Part shown: positions 45,069 through 54,468 of the stretch, one piece after another
Layout: every line of letters begins with the position of its first letter
Numbering within the stretch: position 1 is the first letter of the stretch
Origin: Pseudomonas mandelii
Lineage (GTDB): Bacteria; Pseudomonadota; Gammaproteobacteria; Pseudomonadales; Pseudomonadaceae
Direction of reading: 5' to 3'
Length of the DNA: 64,000 nt
NCBI RefSeq assembly: GCF_900106065.1
Contig: NZ_LT629796.1
Location: 558,001 to 622,000 of the forward strand
Notes under the pieces: model-generated
Database searches by the model: none
What the model was told of the DNA's origin: nothing
Seen by the model: only the letters and a program-made list of their open reading frames with translations
Translations under genes and position numbers: made by a program

Positions 45069-45947
45069 TTAAACCAGTACGCCGGACTGGCGCATGGCCT
45101 GCCGCAGCGGTTCGTGACAGGCAGCGCTGAGCCAGGTGAGCGGCAGACGAATACCGTCCGGCATCAGGCCCATTTCATGCAGCGCCCATTTCACGGGGAT
45201 AGGGTTGGATTCGATAAACAGGGTTTTATTGAGCGGCATCAGCTTTTCGTGAATCGCGCGGGCCGTGACGGCGTCGCCTTTCAGGGCAGCGTTGCACAGG
45301 TCGCTCATGTCGCGCGGGGCGACGTTGGCGGTGACCGAGATGTTGCCTTTGCCGCCGAGCAGGATCAGCTCGACTGCGGTGGCGTCGTCACCGGACAGCA
45401 CCAGGAAGTCTTTGCTGACGCCGTCGATGATGGCTTTGGCGCGGGCCAGGTCGCCGGTGGCTTCCTTGATGCCGATAATGTTTTTCACGGTCGACAGGCG
45501 GATCACGGTTTCGGTCAGCATGTCGCAGGCGGTACGGCCCGGCACGTTGTACAGGATCTGCGGGATGTCGACGGCTTCGGCGATGGCCTTGAAGTGCTGG
45601 TACAAGCCTTCCTGGGTCGGCTTGTTGTAGTACGGCGTCACCAGCAGGCAAGCATCGGCGCCGGCGGTCTTCGCATTGGTGGTCAGCTCGATGGCTTCGC
45701 GCGTCGAATTGGCGCCAGTACCGGCGATCACCGGAATGCGCCCTGCCACCTGCTTCACCACGTAACGAATCACTTCGATGTGCTCGTTCACGTCAAGGGT
45801 GGCCGATTCACCTGTAGTGCCGACGGCCACGATCGCGTGGGTGCCGTTCTGCAGGTGAAAGTCCACCAGTTTGCTCAGGCTGTCCCAGTCGAGACGACCT
45901 TGTGCATCCATGGGTGTGACCAGTGCCACCATACTGCCCGCAATCAT
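45069..45947 (-). CDS. dapA: 4-hydroxy-tetrahydrodipicolinate synthase
   Basis: 292 aa. It condenses pyruvate with aspartate semialdehyde in lysine and diaminopimelate synthesis. Schiff-base Lys is in IIGIKEATG (near 161), Tyr in LYNVPGRT (near 133), and TTGES near 44. ATG at 45947 has AGGAG seven bases upstream and gives the family N-terminus [13 protein letters not shown]. It heads the dapA-bamC-hydrolase-purC operon. Confidence 0.97.
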   Translation of the reverse strand: MIAGSMVALVTPMDAQGRLDWDSLSKLVDFHLQNGTHAIVAVGTTGESATLDVNEHIEVIRYVVKQVAGRIPVIAGTGANSTREAIELTTNAKTAGADACLLVTPYYNKPTQEGLYQHFKAIAEAVDIPQILYNVPGRTACDMLTETVIRLSTVKNIIGIKEATGDLARAKAIIDGVSKDFLVLSGDDATAVELILLGGKGNISVTANVAPRDMSDLCNAALKGDAVTARAIHEKLMPLNKTLFIESNPIPVKWALHEMGLMPDGIRLPLTWLSAACHEPLRQAMRQSGVLV

Positions 45948-46275
45948 GCAACCGCTCCTGCCGGAAAAAGAGAGCGGTAATGGTACTGGCGCCAAGATGC
46001 TTGTACAAGCAAAGTACTGCGCTGCTGCCATTCCCCTTGGCGCTGCTTTTCGCTACCCTTCAGGCTTTGATCGGTACTGATAAGCTCGCACGTCGGGTTT
46101 GAGCCTCCATTTTCGGCATCACAAGCCCCGATCCAGCGTTGCCACCCCTCGCTCCTGCCTTGATGGAGCACGTTGCAACCTTCGGCCCGGGTTTTTTGAA
46201 TTCGCATCCGCAGGCTCGCCCCCGGTAGTAAAAGCCCGTAAAAGTATCGACCGCTCATCGCTTTAGGAATGCTGC

Positions 46276-46836
46276 ATGTCCACCCCCACAGTTCGCGAAC
46301 AATTCCTTGTCATCAGTGCCCTCGGCGCCAACCCCATGGAGCTGACTAACGTCCTGTGCCGCGCCAGCCATGAAAACCGCTGCGCCGTGGTCACTTCTCG
46401 CCTGACCCGTCATGGCGAGTGCAGCGCGTTGATCCTCGAAATCTCCGGCAGCTGGGACGCCCTGGCGCGCCTTGAAGGCAGCCTGCCAGGCCTTGCCAAG
46501 AAGCATGCATTCACCGTTAACGTGGTGCGCAGCGCGGCGCTGGAGAATCGTCCTCAGGCTTTGCCTTACGTCGCTTATGTCAGCTCGGCCTATCGCTCGG
46601 ACATCATCAACGAGCTGTGCCAGTTCTTCATGGACCACAACGTCGAGCTGGAAAACCTGACCTGCGACACGTATCAGGCGCCGCAAACCGGCGGCACCAT
46701 GCTCAACGCCACGTTTACCGTGACCTTGCCGGCCGGCGTGCAGATCAGCTGGTTGCGCGATCAGTTCCTGGATTTCGCCGACGCGCTGAACCTGGATGCA
46801 CTGATCGAACCGTGGCGCCCACAAAACCCAATGTAA
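46276..46836 (+). CDS. gcvR: Glycine cleavage system regulator GcvR-like, tandem ACT domains
   Basis: 186 aa with two ACT domains (~8-85 and ~95-175). It is the usual neighbour of bcp and dapA in pseudomonads, where it is annotated GcvR. In E. coli GcvR binds GcvA and represses the gcv operon. It stops 10 bases before bcp and is probably co-transcribed with it. Confidence 0.87.
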   Translation: MSTPTVREQFLVISALGANPMELTNVLCRASHENRCAVVTSRLTRHGECSALILEISGSWDALARLEGSLPGLAKKHAFTVNVVRSAALENRPQALPYVAYVSSAYRSDIINELCQFFMDHNVELENLTCDTYQAPQTGGTMLNATFTVTLPAGVQISWLRDQFLDFADALNLDALIEPWRPQNPM

Positions 46837-46846
46837 GGAAGCTTTC

Positions 46847-47320
46847 ATGGCCGTTGCCATCGACCAACCGGTTGCCGACTTCGAAGCACCCGCCACCAAT
46901 GGACAGACCGTCAGCCTCGCGGGCCTTAAAGGCAAGCAGGTGGTGATCTACTTCTATCCGAAGGACAGCACGCCGGGCTGCACCACTCAGGGCCAGGGCT
47001 TTCGCGATCAGCTTGACGCCTTTAAAGCGGCAAACACCGAAGTCTTCGGTGTTTCGCGTGACAGCCTGAAATCCCACGAGAACTTCAAGGCCAAGCAAGC
47101 GTTCACCTTCGAGCTGATCAGCGACAAGGAAGAAGCGCTCTGCCAGCTGTTTGATGTGATCAAGCTGAAGAAGCTGTATGGCAAGGAATACATGGGCGTC
47201 GATCGCAGCACATTCCTGATTGATAAGGACGGAGTGCTGCGTCAGGAATGGCGCGGTGTGAAGGTGCCGGGGCATGTGGATGCGGTGTTGGCGGCTGCAC
47301 AGGCGTTGAACAAGGCCTGA
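46847..47320 (+). CDS. bcp: Peroxiredoxin, Bcp/PrxQ family
   Basis: 157 aa thiol peroxidase. Peroxidatic Cys lies in DSTPGCTTQ (near 45) with the TxxC region typical of PrxQ. Five residues later, where E. coli Bcp has its resolving Cys, the sequence reads Gly (TTQGQGFRD), so this is likely a 1-Cys form. The only other Cys is at EEALCQLF. It reduces hydroperoxides in the cytosol. Confidence 0.93.
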   Translation: MAVAIDQPVADFEAPATNGQTVSLAGLKGKQVVIYFYPKDSTPGCTTQGQGFRDQLDAFKAANTEVFGVSRDSLKSHENFKAKQAFTFELISDKEEALCQLFDVIKLKKLYGKEYMGVDRSTFLIDKDGVLRQEWRGVKVPGHVDAVLAAAQALNKA

Positions 47321-47345
47321 GTTTTATCGTCGTCTGTTCGGACGC

Positions 47346-47427
47346 TATCGCGAGCAGGTTCGCTCCCACGGTTGACCGAGTTGGCCAGCCTGACGCGATC
47401 CGATGTGGGACCGGGCCTGTTCGGGAG
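47346..47427. repeat. Degenerate REP doublet
   Basis: TATCGCGAGCAGGTTCGCTC faces a decayed inverted copy GTGGGACCGGGCCTGTTCGG. It lies between the convergent bcp and AI-2E family genes. Confidence 0.75.
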
Positions 47428-47463
47428 CCGCCACCAGCCCCACTGCCTCATCCCGGCTGACTG

Positions 47464-48534
47464 CTAAAGCAACGGCGCCACCACCGGCTCCTTGCGCGGC
47501 CAGGCATCCAGCACAGCCTTGAACAGCGTCGCCAGCGGAATCGCAAAGAACACCCCCCAGAATCCCCACAACCCGCCAAACAACAGCACCGCACAGATAA
47601 TCGCCACCGGATGCAAATTCACCGCCTCCGAAAACAGCAGCGGCACCAGCACATTCCCGTCCAGCGTCTGGATAATCCCGTAGACCGCCATCAGGTAAAT
47701 GAACTGATCGCTCCAGCCCCACTGGAACAGCGCGATCAGCATGACCGGCACCGTCACCACCACTGCGCCGACGTAAGGCACCACCACCGACACCCCCACC
47801 AGCAATGCCAGCAACGCCGCGTAGTTGAGCCCCAGTACGACGAACCCGATGTAGGTCACACCGCCGCAGATGAAAATCTCGATGACTTTACCGCGGATGT
47901 AATTGGCGATCTGCCGGTTCATCTCATGGGCAACCCGGGTAATCAGCGCCCGCTCACGCGGCAGGTAGCCGCGCACCCACTGACCGATCATCTCGCGGTC
48001 CTTGAGAAAGAAGAACACCAGGATCGGCACCAGCACCAGGTAGATCATGATGTTCACCAGCAGAGGCAGACTCGACAGCGAGAACGTCAGTGCCCACTGA
48101 CCGAACTTGCCGATCTCGCCCCGCGCCACTTCGATGGCCTGCAACACCTGCTCGTCCGACACCAGGTGCGGATAGCGCTCTGGCAGAAGCAACAGCAGCG
48201 ATTGCCACTTGGCCAGCATCCCGGGCAGTTCGTTGAACAGCGTGATCAACTGATGCCAGAGCAACGGCACCACGACAATAATGAACACCAGCAAAACGCC
48301 CATGAACAAGGCGAAGACCAACCCCACCGCGACCCCACCGGGCATGCGCAGGCGTTCGAGGGTAACGACCAGGCCCTGCATCAGATACGCCAGCACCATC
48401 CCGGCCAACACCGGCGCGAGCATGCCGCCCAACGTCAGTACGGCGGTAAAGGCCAGAAACAGCAGCACCGCCAGCACCACGGCTTCTTCATCGGAAAAGT
48501 AGCGCTGAATCCAGTCGCGTAACACCTTGAACAT
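47464..48534 (-). CDS. AI-2E family transporter (PerM-like)
   Basis: 356 aa with about eight membrane helices, arranged as an N-terminal pair, a soluble segment (~90-145), then the rest. It matches the AI-2 exporter/PerM family, whose members also include Na+/H+ antiporters, so substrate is open. ATG at 48534 has AGGAA upstream, preferred over TTG at 48537. Same place as PA1007. Confidence 0.88.
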   Translation of the reverse strand: MFKVLRDWIQRYFSDEEAVVLAVLLFLAFTAVLTLGGMLAPVLAGMVLAYLMQGLVVTLERLRMPGGVAVGLVFALFMGVLLVFIIVVVPLLWHQLITLFNELPGMLAKWQSLLLLLPERYPHLVSDEQVLQAIEVARGEIGKFGQWALTFSLSSLPLLVNIMIYLVLVPILVFFFLKDREMIGQWVRGYLPRERALITRVAHEMNRQIANYIRGKVIEIFICGGVTYIGFVVLGLNYAALLALLVGVSVVVPYVGAVVVTVPVMLIALFQWGWSDQFIYLMAVYGIIQTLDGNVLVPLLFSEAVNLHPVAIICAVLLFGGLWGFWGVFFAIPLATLFKAVLDAWPRKEPVVAPLL

Positions 48535-48565
48535 CAATATTCCTTAGAAATGAACGCAGCAGGTT

Positions 48566-48805
48566 TCAGGCTTTTTTCAACCAGTAGCGGTAAACACCCG
48601 CCTCATCTTCTTCGCGAAGCAGCGTATGACCGGCCAATCGGGCAAAGGTGCGAAAGTCGCGCTGGGAACCCGCATCGGTGGCGATGACCTTGAGCACCGC
48701 GCCACTGGCCAGTCGATTCAGCTCCAGCTTGGCCTTGAGCAATGGCAGCGGGCAATTCAGGCCACTGGCATCCAGTTCGGCGTCATGGGTTACAGCATCG
48801 GTCAT
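48566..48805 (-). CDS. TusA-family sulfurtransferase
   Basis: 79 aa. Conserved CPxP motif in LNCPLPLLKAKLEL (Cys near 18) carries a persulfide in this family. The P. aeruginosa counterpart PA1006 has been linked to molybdenum cofactor and iron-sulfur metabolism. It lies 31 bases upstream of and in line with the AI-2E gene. Confidence 0.9.
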   Translation of the reverse strand: MTDAVTHDAELDASGLNCPLPLLKAKLELNRLASGAVLKVIATDAGSQRDFRTFARLAGHTLLREEDEAGVYRYWLKKA

Positions 48806-48903
48806 TGCATCGCTCCGGGTCAGGTGGTGGAGTTGCCTAGAATATCTGGTCCCGGGCCAAGTGTCCGGCTACAGTAAGGTCTTTGTCGACTAAGGCTTTG
48901 TGC

Positions 48904-50337
48904 ATGACTTTTTTGCGCCCTACCCTGCTGACGCTCGCTTGCCTGCTCGCCTCACCGGGCTTCGCCGACGACTTGCCGTCACTCGGCGACGCCAGTTCTG
49001 CCATTGTCTCGCCGCAACAGGAATATCAACTGGGCCGTGCGTGGCTCGCGCTGTTGCGCAGCCAGGTCTCGCAGCTCAACGATCCGCAGCTCAAGGATTA
49101 CGTCGAATCCAGCGTTTACCGCCTGGTGGAAACCAGCCAGGTCAATGACCGGCGCCTGGAGTTCATCCTGATCAACAGCCCGCAGCTCAACGCCTTTGCG
49201 GCGCCGGGCGGTATTGTCGGGGTCAACGGCGGTCTGTTCCTCAATGCGCAGACCGAGGGCGAATACGCTTCGGTACTGGCGCACGAATTGGCTCACTTGT
49301 CGCAACGCCACTTTGCCCGAGGCGTGGAAGCCCAGCAGCGCATGCAAGTGCCGATGATGGCGGCTCTGTTGGCCGGGATCGTCATTGCTGCTGCCGGTGC
49401 CGGTGACGCCGGGATCGCGGCGATTGCGGGCACTCAGGCGGCGGCGATTCAGGAACAACGACGTTTCTCGCGCCAGAACGAACAGGAAGCCGACCGTATC
49501 GGCATCCTCAATCTGGAAAAGGCCGGTTATGACCCGCGGTCGATGCCGACCATGTTCGAGCGGTTGATGCGTCAATACCGCTTTGACGCCAAGCCACCAG
49601 AATTCCTGTTGACTCACCCGGTGACCGAATCGCGGATCGCCGACACCCGCAACCGCGCCGAACAGGCCAAAGCGGGCGGCGTCGAAGACACCATGCGCTA
49701 TCAGCTGATTCGTGCACGCGTTCAGCTGGTCTACGAAGAAACCCCAGGCTTGGGCGCCAAGCGCTTTCGCGCTCAGCTCGACGAGAACCCGAAAAATGAC
49801 GTCGCTCGTTATGGCCTGGCAATCGCCCAGATCAAGGGCGGCCAGTTGAATGAAGCTCGTGAGAACCTCAAGCTGCTGCTGGCCAAATCACCGAACGAGA
49901 TCATCTACAACCTGGCGCAGGTCGACCTGGATATCACCAACAATCGCCTGCCCGATGCTCAAACACGGGTTGACCGGATGCTCACCCAGTACCCTGGCAA
50001 CTATCCATTGAACCAGGTGCGTGTCGATCTGTTGCTGAAACAAAACCGCGCCGCCGATGCGGAAAAGGCGCTCGAAGGCCTGCTGAAGTCGCGCCCGGAC
50101 GATCCGGACGTGTGGTATCAGGTGGCCGAGACTCGCGGCCTGTCAGGCAACATCATCGGTCTGCATCAGGCTCGCGCGGAGTACTTCGCCCTGGTTGGCG
50201 ACTATCGCCAGGCCATTCAGCAACTGGACTTCGCCAAGCGCAAGGCCGGCACCAACTTCCCGTTGTCGTCGCGTATCGACGCCCGGCAACGCGAGTTGAT
50301 GGAGCAGGAACGGATGGTCAAGGACATGATGGGCTGA
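48904..50337 (+). CDS. bepA: Periplasmic M48 metalloprotease/chaperone BepA
   Basis: 477 aa. Signal peptide MTFLRPTLLTLACLLASPGFA. Zinc motif HELAHLSQRH (near 129) and a downstream Glu in QNEQEADRIG. C-terminal TPR repeats cover ~300-470. It quality-controls LptD and BAM assembly in the outer membrane. ATG at 48904 gives the signal peptide. It is divergent from the TusA gene and convergent with mucD. Confidence 0.93.
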   Translation: MTFLRPTLLTLACLLASPGFADDLPSLGDASSAIVSPQQEYQLGRAWLALLRSQVSQLNDPQLKDYVESSVYRLVETSQVNDRRLEFILINSPQLNAFAAPGGIVGVNGGLFLNAQTEGEYASVLAHELAHLSQRHFARGVEAQQRMQVPMMAALLAGIVIAAAGAGDAGIAAIAGTQAAAIQEQRRFSRQNEQEADRIGILNLEKAGYDPRSMPTMFERLMRQYRFDAKPPEFLLTHPVTESRIADTRNRAEQAKAGGVEDTMRYQLIRARVQLVYEETPGLGAKRFRAQLDENPKNDVARYGLAIAQIKGGQLNEARENLKLLLAKSPNEIIYNLAQVDLDITNNRLPDAQTRVDRMLTQYPGNYPLNQVRVDLLLKQNRAADAEKALEGLLKSRPDDPDVWYQVAETRGLSGNIIGLHQARAEYFALVGDYRQAIQQLDFAKRKAGTNFPLSSRIDARQRELMEQERMVKDMMG

Positions 50338-50368
50338 CCTGCTTGCGGAACATAAAACGCAGACACAA

Positions 50369-50396
50369 AAAAACCGCCTCTTTCGAGGCGGTTTTT
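50369..50396. terminator. Bidirectional terminator between bepA and mucD
   Basis: AAAAACCGCCTC, loop TTTC, GAGGCGGTTTTT: a 12-bp perfect stem with T-runs on both strands. Confidence 0.92.
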
Positions 50397-50415
50397 CATT
50401 CAGCCGACAACCGGT

Positions 50416-51840
50416 TTATTCAGCCAGTTTGAAGGTGATGAAGCTGGCACGACCTTGACGCAGAACTCGCATGGACACCGATCGATTCTTCGGCAGTGCC
50501 TTGGCGATTTCAGCGAACTCCTTGCTATCGTTGATTGCCTGGTTGTTCAGGTGAGTGATCACATCATTTGGCTGCAAGCCGATGAGCGATGCAGGACCGT
50601 CCTGAACTTCCTTGATCACCACACCACCTTTGAGGTCGTAGGCTTTCTTCTGCTCAGCAGTCAGATCGGCGACGGCGACGCCCAGACGATTGCTGTTGGT
50701 TTCAACACCGGACTTGAGTTTCGAGTCCAGCTCTTTACCTTCGTCAGGGATCGCGCCGACCGTCAGTTCGACATTCTTGCGCTTGCCGTCGCGGATCACT
50801 TCAAGGTTGGCCTTCGCGCCTTCCTTGAGTGCACCCACCAGGTGCGGCAGATCGGCAGACATGACGATTGGCTGACCGTTCATGCTCAGGATCACGTCGC
50901 CGACTTGCAGATCACCCTTGGCAGCCGGGCCATCTTCCTGGATCTGAGCCACCAGCGCACCGGCCGGCTTCTCAAGACCGAACGACTCGGCCAGATCCTT
51001 GCTCACTTCCTGGATCACTACACCCAACCAGCCACGGCTGACTTTACCGCCACTTTTCAGCTGGTTGGATACGTCCAGGGCCACGTCGATAGGGATCGCG
51101 AACGATACGCCCATGAAGCCACCGGAGCGGGTGTAGATCTGCGAGTTGATCCCGACCACTTCACCGGCCAGGTTGAACAGCGGACCACCCGAGTTACCCG
51201 GGTTGATGGGCACGTCGGTCTGGATGAACGGCACATAATTTTCGTTCGGCAGGCTACGACCGACAGCGCTGACGATGCCTTGGGTCACGGTATGGTCGAA
51301 GCCGAACGGCGAGCCGATCGCTACGACCCATTGGCCGGCCTTCAGGTCCTGGGATTTACCCAGTTTCAGGACTGGCAGGTCCTTGCCTTCGATTTTCAGC
51401 AGCGCCACATCGGAACGTGGGTCGGTGCCTATCAGCTTGGCTTTCAACTCACTGCGGTCGGAGAGACGAACGAGAATTTCGTCGGCATCGGCGATCACGT
51501 GGTTGTTGGTCAGGATGTAGCCGTCCGGCGAGATGATAAAGCCCGAGCCCAGGGACTGCGCTTCACGCTGGCGATCACCGCGAGGCGAGCGCGGTTGCGG
51601 CATGCCCCGTTCGAAAAACTCGCGCAGCGCGGGTGGCAGGCCTTCAAGGTCGGGCATCTGGTCAGACACTCTGCGGTCCGGCAGCTTTTGCGTGGTACTG
51701 ATGTTCACCACCGCGGGCGAGGCCTGCTCGACCAACTGGGTAAAGTCAGGCAATTCAACTGCTTGAGCAGTGACCGCCTGACCGAGCACCAGCACGGTGG
51801 CGAAAATGGACAGATAAGACTTCAAGCGTGGTATCGACAT
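50416..51840 (-). CDS. mucD: Do-family periplasmic serine protease MucD (DegP-like)
   Basis: 474 aa. Signal peptide MSIPRLKSYLSIFATVLVLG... ends near AQAVE. Triad: His in TNNHVIAD (near 116), Asp in DPRSDVAL (near 146), Ser in PGNSGGPLF (near 221). Two PDZ domains follow. It degrades misfolded envelope proteins and indirectly restrains AlgU activation. ATG at 51840 is chosen for the signal peptide; the frame is open to 51930. It follows mucB but after a terminator. Confidence 0.94.
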   Translation of the reverse strand: MSIPRLKSYLSIFATVLVLGQAVTAQAVELPDFTQLVEQASPAVVNISTTQKLPDRRVSDQMPDLEGLPPALREFFERGMPQPRSPRGDRQREAQSLGSGFIISPDGYILTNNHVIADADEILVRLSDRSELKAKLIGTDPRSDVALLKIEGKDLPVLKLGKSQDLKAGQWVVAIGSPFGFDHTVTQGIVSAVGRSLPNENYVPFIQTDVPINPGNSGGPLFNLAGEVVGINSQIYTRSGGFMGVSFAIPIDVALDVSNQLKSGGKVSRGWLGVVIQEVSKDLAESFGLEKPAGALVAQIQEDGPAAKGDLQVGDVILSMNGQPIVMSADLPHLVGALKEGAKANLEVIRDGKRKNVELTVGAIPDEGKELDSKLKSGVETNSNRLGVAVADLTAEQKKAYDLKGGVVIKEVQDGPASLIGLQPNDVITHLNNQAINDSKEFAEIAKALPKNRSVSMRVLRQGRASFITFKLAE

Positions 51841-51912
51841 ACGGCTCCCGTTACGACGAGCATGGTTAAGCGATATGGAGCAAGGAACACCGGGAAAGAT
51901 ACGCCGGTATTT

Positions 51913-51927
51913 TTGTTCCGGGAACAA
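51913..51927. promoter_or_regulatory. Palindrome between mucB and mucD
   Basis: TTGTTCC, one base, GGAACAA: a perfect 7-bp inverted repeat in the control region of mucD, just past the mucB terminator. Confidence 0.4.
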
Positions 51928-51934
51928 CAAAACA

Positions 51935-51960
51935 AGGCCAGAGCCGTGAGGCTCTGACCT
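51935..51960 (-). terminator. Terminator after mucB
   Basis: Minus strand: AGGTCAGAGCC, loop TCAC, GGCTCTGGCCT, then TTGTTTTGTTG. One G-U pair in an 11-bp stem. Confidence 0.75.
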
Positions 51961-52022
51961 ATAGAAAAATTCAGGTTTTTTTGCAAATTGAAATGCTCAC
52001 CAAACATTTCGATATCAGCTCA

Positions 52023-52979
52023 CTACTTGGTTGCAGTGGCATCGGAGCGCATGGACAGCGCAATCCGTTCAGCAGTACCTATCGGAATCTCACCGACCAC
52101 GGTCACCATCATCTCGCCTTGAGGGGTCGTCAAGCGCCGAGAAACAGCAACGGTTGGGCCTAACTGGGTGCGGGTGTCGGTAACGGTGGCACCATTCAAC
52201 GGCTCAAGGAATACCGAAAACCGCGCCAGACCATCGTCGTACATCAGACTGGTGACCTGGGTTTTGGTCTCCGTATCTTTATGGGTGCTGCTGCTGGTCA
52301 GCTCGAAACCGGGCGGGAGCCAGTCCGAATGCCAGACTTGGGCGGCCTTGACGGCGGAAGCCTTGTCGCTGTCGAGTTTGACCACCTTGCAATCGTCGCC
52401 TGCCTGCAAGTCGCGGTCAGACGGCACGTTGTCGGTATTCAGCTGGGTGAACTGGAAACGCTCAAGCAACTGCCCTTTGTCATTCAGTAGCAATGACTTC
52501 AACGGCAAGCCGGTTTCCTTATCAAGGTGCAGCTCAAAACCGTAGCGATGCTGGTCACGTGGCTTCAATGAAATAATCACTGCCGCACGCCCAGCCACAC
52601 GCGACTTGCCAATGACGGCAAGCTCATACCAATTCTTCAACTTTTGTGGATCGAGTGCACGGGCAGCGGAGTTGGGAGAGTCCCCAAGCCCTGCTATCAG
52701 GACGCCGCTGACGCATTGAGTATGCCCATTAATGCGAACGACTTCCTGTGCTGAGCCGTCGAGCTGCAGTAAACGCTCACGGACCTTGCCATCCTGGACA
52801 CGGTGCCAGATGTTATGGGTAGAAAAGCTACCGTTACGCTCGTAAACGAAAGTGCCGTAAAAGCTTTGCTGTTGCTCGGCCTGACCAAGACGGGTCAACC
52901 AGTCCTGGGCTTCATCGGCGTGGGCTGGAACAATGAACCAGCCACCGAGCAGAAGCGAAAGTAGAGGTATGGCGCGCAT
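52023..52979 (-). CDS. mucB: Periplasmic regulator MucB (RseB family)
   Basis: 318 aa. Signal peptide MRAIPLLSLLLGGWFIVPAHA. Two domains of the RseB fold follow, with the N-terminal lipoprotein-carrier-like part at ~25-200 (FYGTFVYERNG, HTQCVSG). It binds MucA and protects it from cleavage. It starts 8 bases after mucA. Confidence 0.94.
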   Translation of the reverse strand: MRAIPLLSLLLGGWFIVPAHADEAQDWLTRLGQAEQQQSFYGTFVYERNGSFSTHNIWHRVQDGKVRERLLQLDGSAQEVVRINGHTQCVSGVLIAGLGDSPNSAARALDPQKLKNWYELAVIGKSRVAGRAAVIISLKPRDQHRYGFELHLDKETGLPLKSLLLNDKGQLLERFQFTQLNTDNVPSDRDLQAGDDCKVVKLDSDKASAVKAAQVWHSDWLPPGFELTSSSTHKDTETKTQVTSLMYDDGLARFSVFLEPLNGATVTDTRTQLGPTVAVSRRLTTPQGEMMVTVVGEIPIGTAERIALSMRSDATATK

Positions 52980-52987
52980 GATCCTCC

Positions 52988-53575
52988 TTAACGGTTTTCC
53001 AGGCTTGCTGCACGAGCGTAAGGCAGAGCGCTCTCAGTACCTTTCAGTGCAGCCTGTTGAGCATGTTGGCGCAAGTAGCCTGGCAGACGCTGATCGTGCC
53101 AGCCTGGTTGACCTTGCAATACGCCGTTGGCCATAGGGCCAGTGGCTTCCGAACTCTCATTGTAGCCTGCCAATACAGCTGGACCTTTGACCTGAGGAAC
53201 GGCCAGACCCGGTTGACTGGATTGCTGGGCAAGTTCGACACCCGCGATCTCGTCCTGGTTGTACAAACGCACACCTGCCAGTACGGCAACGGTCACCGAA
53301 GCAGCGACAGCCAGTCGACCCAGGCTGCGCCATGGACCACGGGAGGCTTTTGCCGGTACGGCTTCGTCGGCCAAAGCAGCAGAAACTGCCGCGGCGATGT
53401 CCAGACGAGGAAGCAGCAGATCCTTGTGCATAACTGCCCGAGCGATTTGATAACGAGCCCAGGTTTCACGGGTTTCTACATCGTCAAAGGCATTTAATAC
53501 CCGACGCAATTCCAGTTCGTCCGCTTCGTTATCCATCACTGCGGACAGCGATTCCTGCAGGGCTTCACGACTCAT
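52988..53575 (-). CDS. mucA: Anti-sigma factor MucA (RseA family)
   Basis: 195 aa. Cytosolic AlgU-binding part at 1-80 (REALQESLSAVMDNEADELE), one membrane helix at ~85-105, periplasmic tail for MucB and proteases. No frameshift or stop is present, so alginate control should be intact. It starts 30 bases after the algU stop. Confidence 0.94.
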   Translation of the reverse strand: MSREALQESLSAVMDNEADELELRRVLNAFDDVETRETWARYQIARAVMHKDLLLPRLDIAAAVSAALADEAVPAKASRGPWRSLGRLAVAASVTVAVLAGVRLYNQDEIAGVELAQQSSQPGLAVPQVKGPAVLAGYNESSEATGPMANGVLQGQPGWHDQRLPGYLRQHAQQAALKGTESALPYARAASLENR

Positions 53576-53605
53576 GGCGTTCCTCTCTTGGCTATCGCCG
53601 CTGTC

Positions 53606-54187
53606 TCAGTTTTCCTGCAACAACGGCTGCAGGGCTTTATCGATGGCCTCCCGAGCGCGGAATATCCGGGAGCGCACGGTACCCACCGGACATTGCATGA
53701 CTGCCGCAATGTCCTCGTAACTCAGACCATCGAATTCACGTAAAGTTAAAGCTGTACGCAAATCTTCTGGCAGTTGCTGAATGGTTCGATGGACGGTGCC
53801 TTCGATCTCATCCCGCAGCAATGCACGCTCTGGCGACTCGAGATCCTTGAGGCCATGATCGCCATCGTAGAACTCTGCATCTTCGGAACTGACATCGCTA
53901 TCCGGCGGCCGGCGGCCGCGTGAAACCAGATAATTCTTCGCCGTGTTGATGGCGATGCGGTAAAGCCACGTATAAAACGCGCTATCTCCGCGAAAGTTTC
54001 CAAGTGCGCGGTAGGCCTTGATAAAGGCTTCCTGTGCCACATCCTGGGCTTCATGGGTGTCGTGCACGAAACGCACGATCAACCCGAGAATTTTGTGCTG
54101 GTATTTCAGCACTAGCAGATCGAAAGCCCGCTTGTCGCCGCGTTGAACGCGCTCGACGAGCTGCTGATCCTCTTCCTGGGTTAGCAT
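53606..54187 (-). CDS. algU: ECF sigma factor AlgU (RpoE)
   Basis: 193 aa. Region 2 (LVLKYQHKILGLIVRFV, DVAQEAFIKAYRAL, YTWLYRIAINTAKN) and region 4 (LREFDGLSYEDIAAVMQC, GTVRSRIFRAREAI) are intact. It controls alginate, osmotic and envelope stress genes and is held by MucA. ATG at 54187 has AGGAGTGTTC upstream. Heads algU-mucA-mucB. Confidence 0.96.
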   Translation of the reverse strand: MLTQEEDQQLVERVQRGDKRAFDLLVLKYQHKILGLIVRFVHDTHEAQDVAQEAFIKAYRALGNFRGDSAFYTWLYRIAINTAKNYLVSRGRRPPDSDVSSEDAEFYDGDHGLKDLESPERALLRDEIEGTVHRTIQQLPEDLRTALTLREFDGLSYEDIAAVMQCPVGTVRSRIFRAREAIDKALQPLLQEN

Positions 54188-54246
54188 GAACACTCCTCGA
54201 TAAGCTCGGAGGAGGCTTGCATAACTAAACGACCAGACTTGCAAAC

Positions 54247-54273
54247 ATAGACTCGGGCTTTTCGCAAAAGTTC
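54247..54273 (-). promoter_or_regulatory. AlgU-type promoter, algU proximal
   Basis: Minus strand GAACTT (54273-54268), 16 bases, TCTAT (54251-54247), about 60 bases before the algU ATG. Matches the known AlgU/RpoE consensus GAACTT-N16/17-TCTGA except in the last two bases of the -10. Confidence 0.6.
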
Positions 54274-54440
54274 TCCCCCTCCAAGCAAGTTTCCTGCGGG
54301 CTCTGTTTTGGCACGCACGAAAAGCGCAGCTCGGCATGACCCGGCTGCGCGAATAATCTTGTCATCGGATTCACTGGCCAGGACCAAAACGCAAGTCCCC
54401 CTCCTGAAACCGACACTGTCCTTCTTTTCAGGCACCGTCT

Positions 54441-54468
54441 ATTGATCTTGGGCCTTTGGCAAAAGTTC
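54441..54468 (-). promoter_or_regulatory. AlgU-type promoter, algU distal
   Basis: Minus strand GAACTT (54468-54463), 17 bases, TCAAT (54445-54441). The spacer (TTGCCAAAGGCCCAAGA) resembles that of the proximal promoter. Confidence 0.55.

Noticed and set aside
50455..51957. 500-codon plus-strand open frame
   Set aside because: Antisense shadow of mucD.
54181..54435. 84-codon minus-strand frame upstream of algU
   Set aside because: It spans the proximal AlgU-type promoter and the algU leader and shows no protein family pattern.
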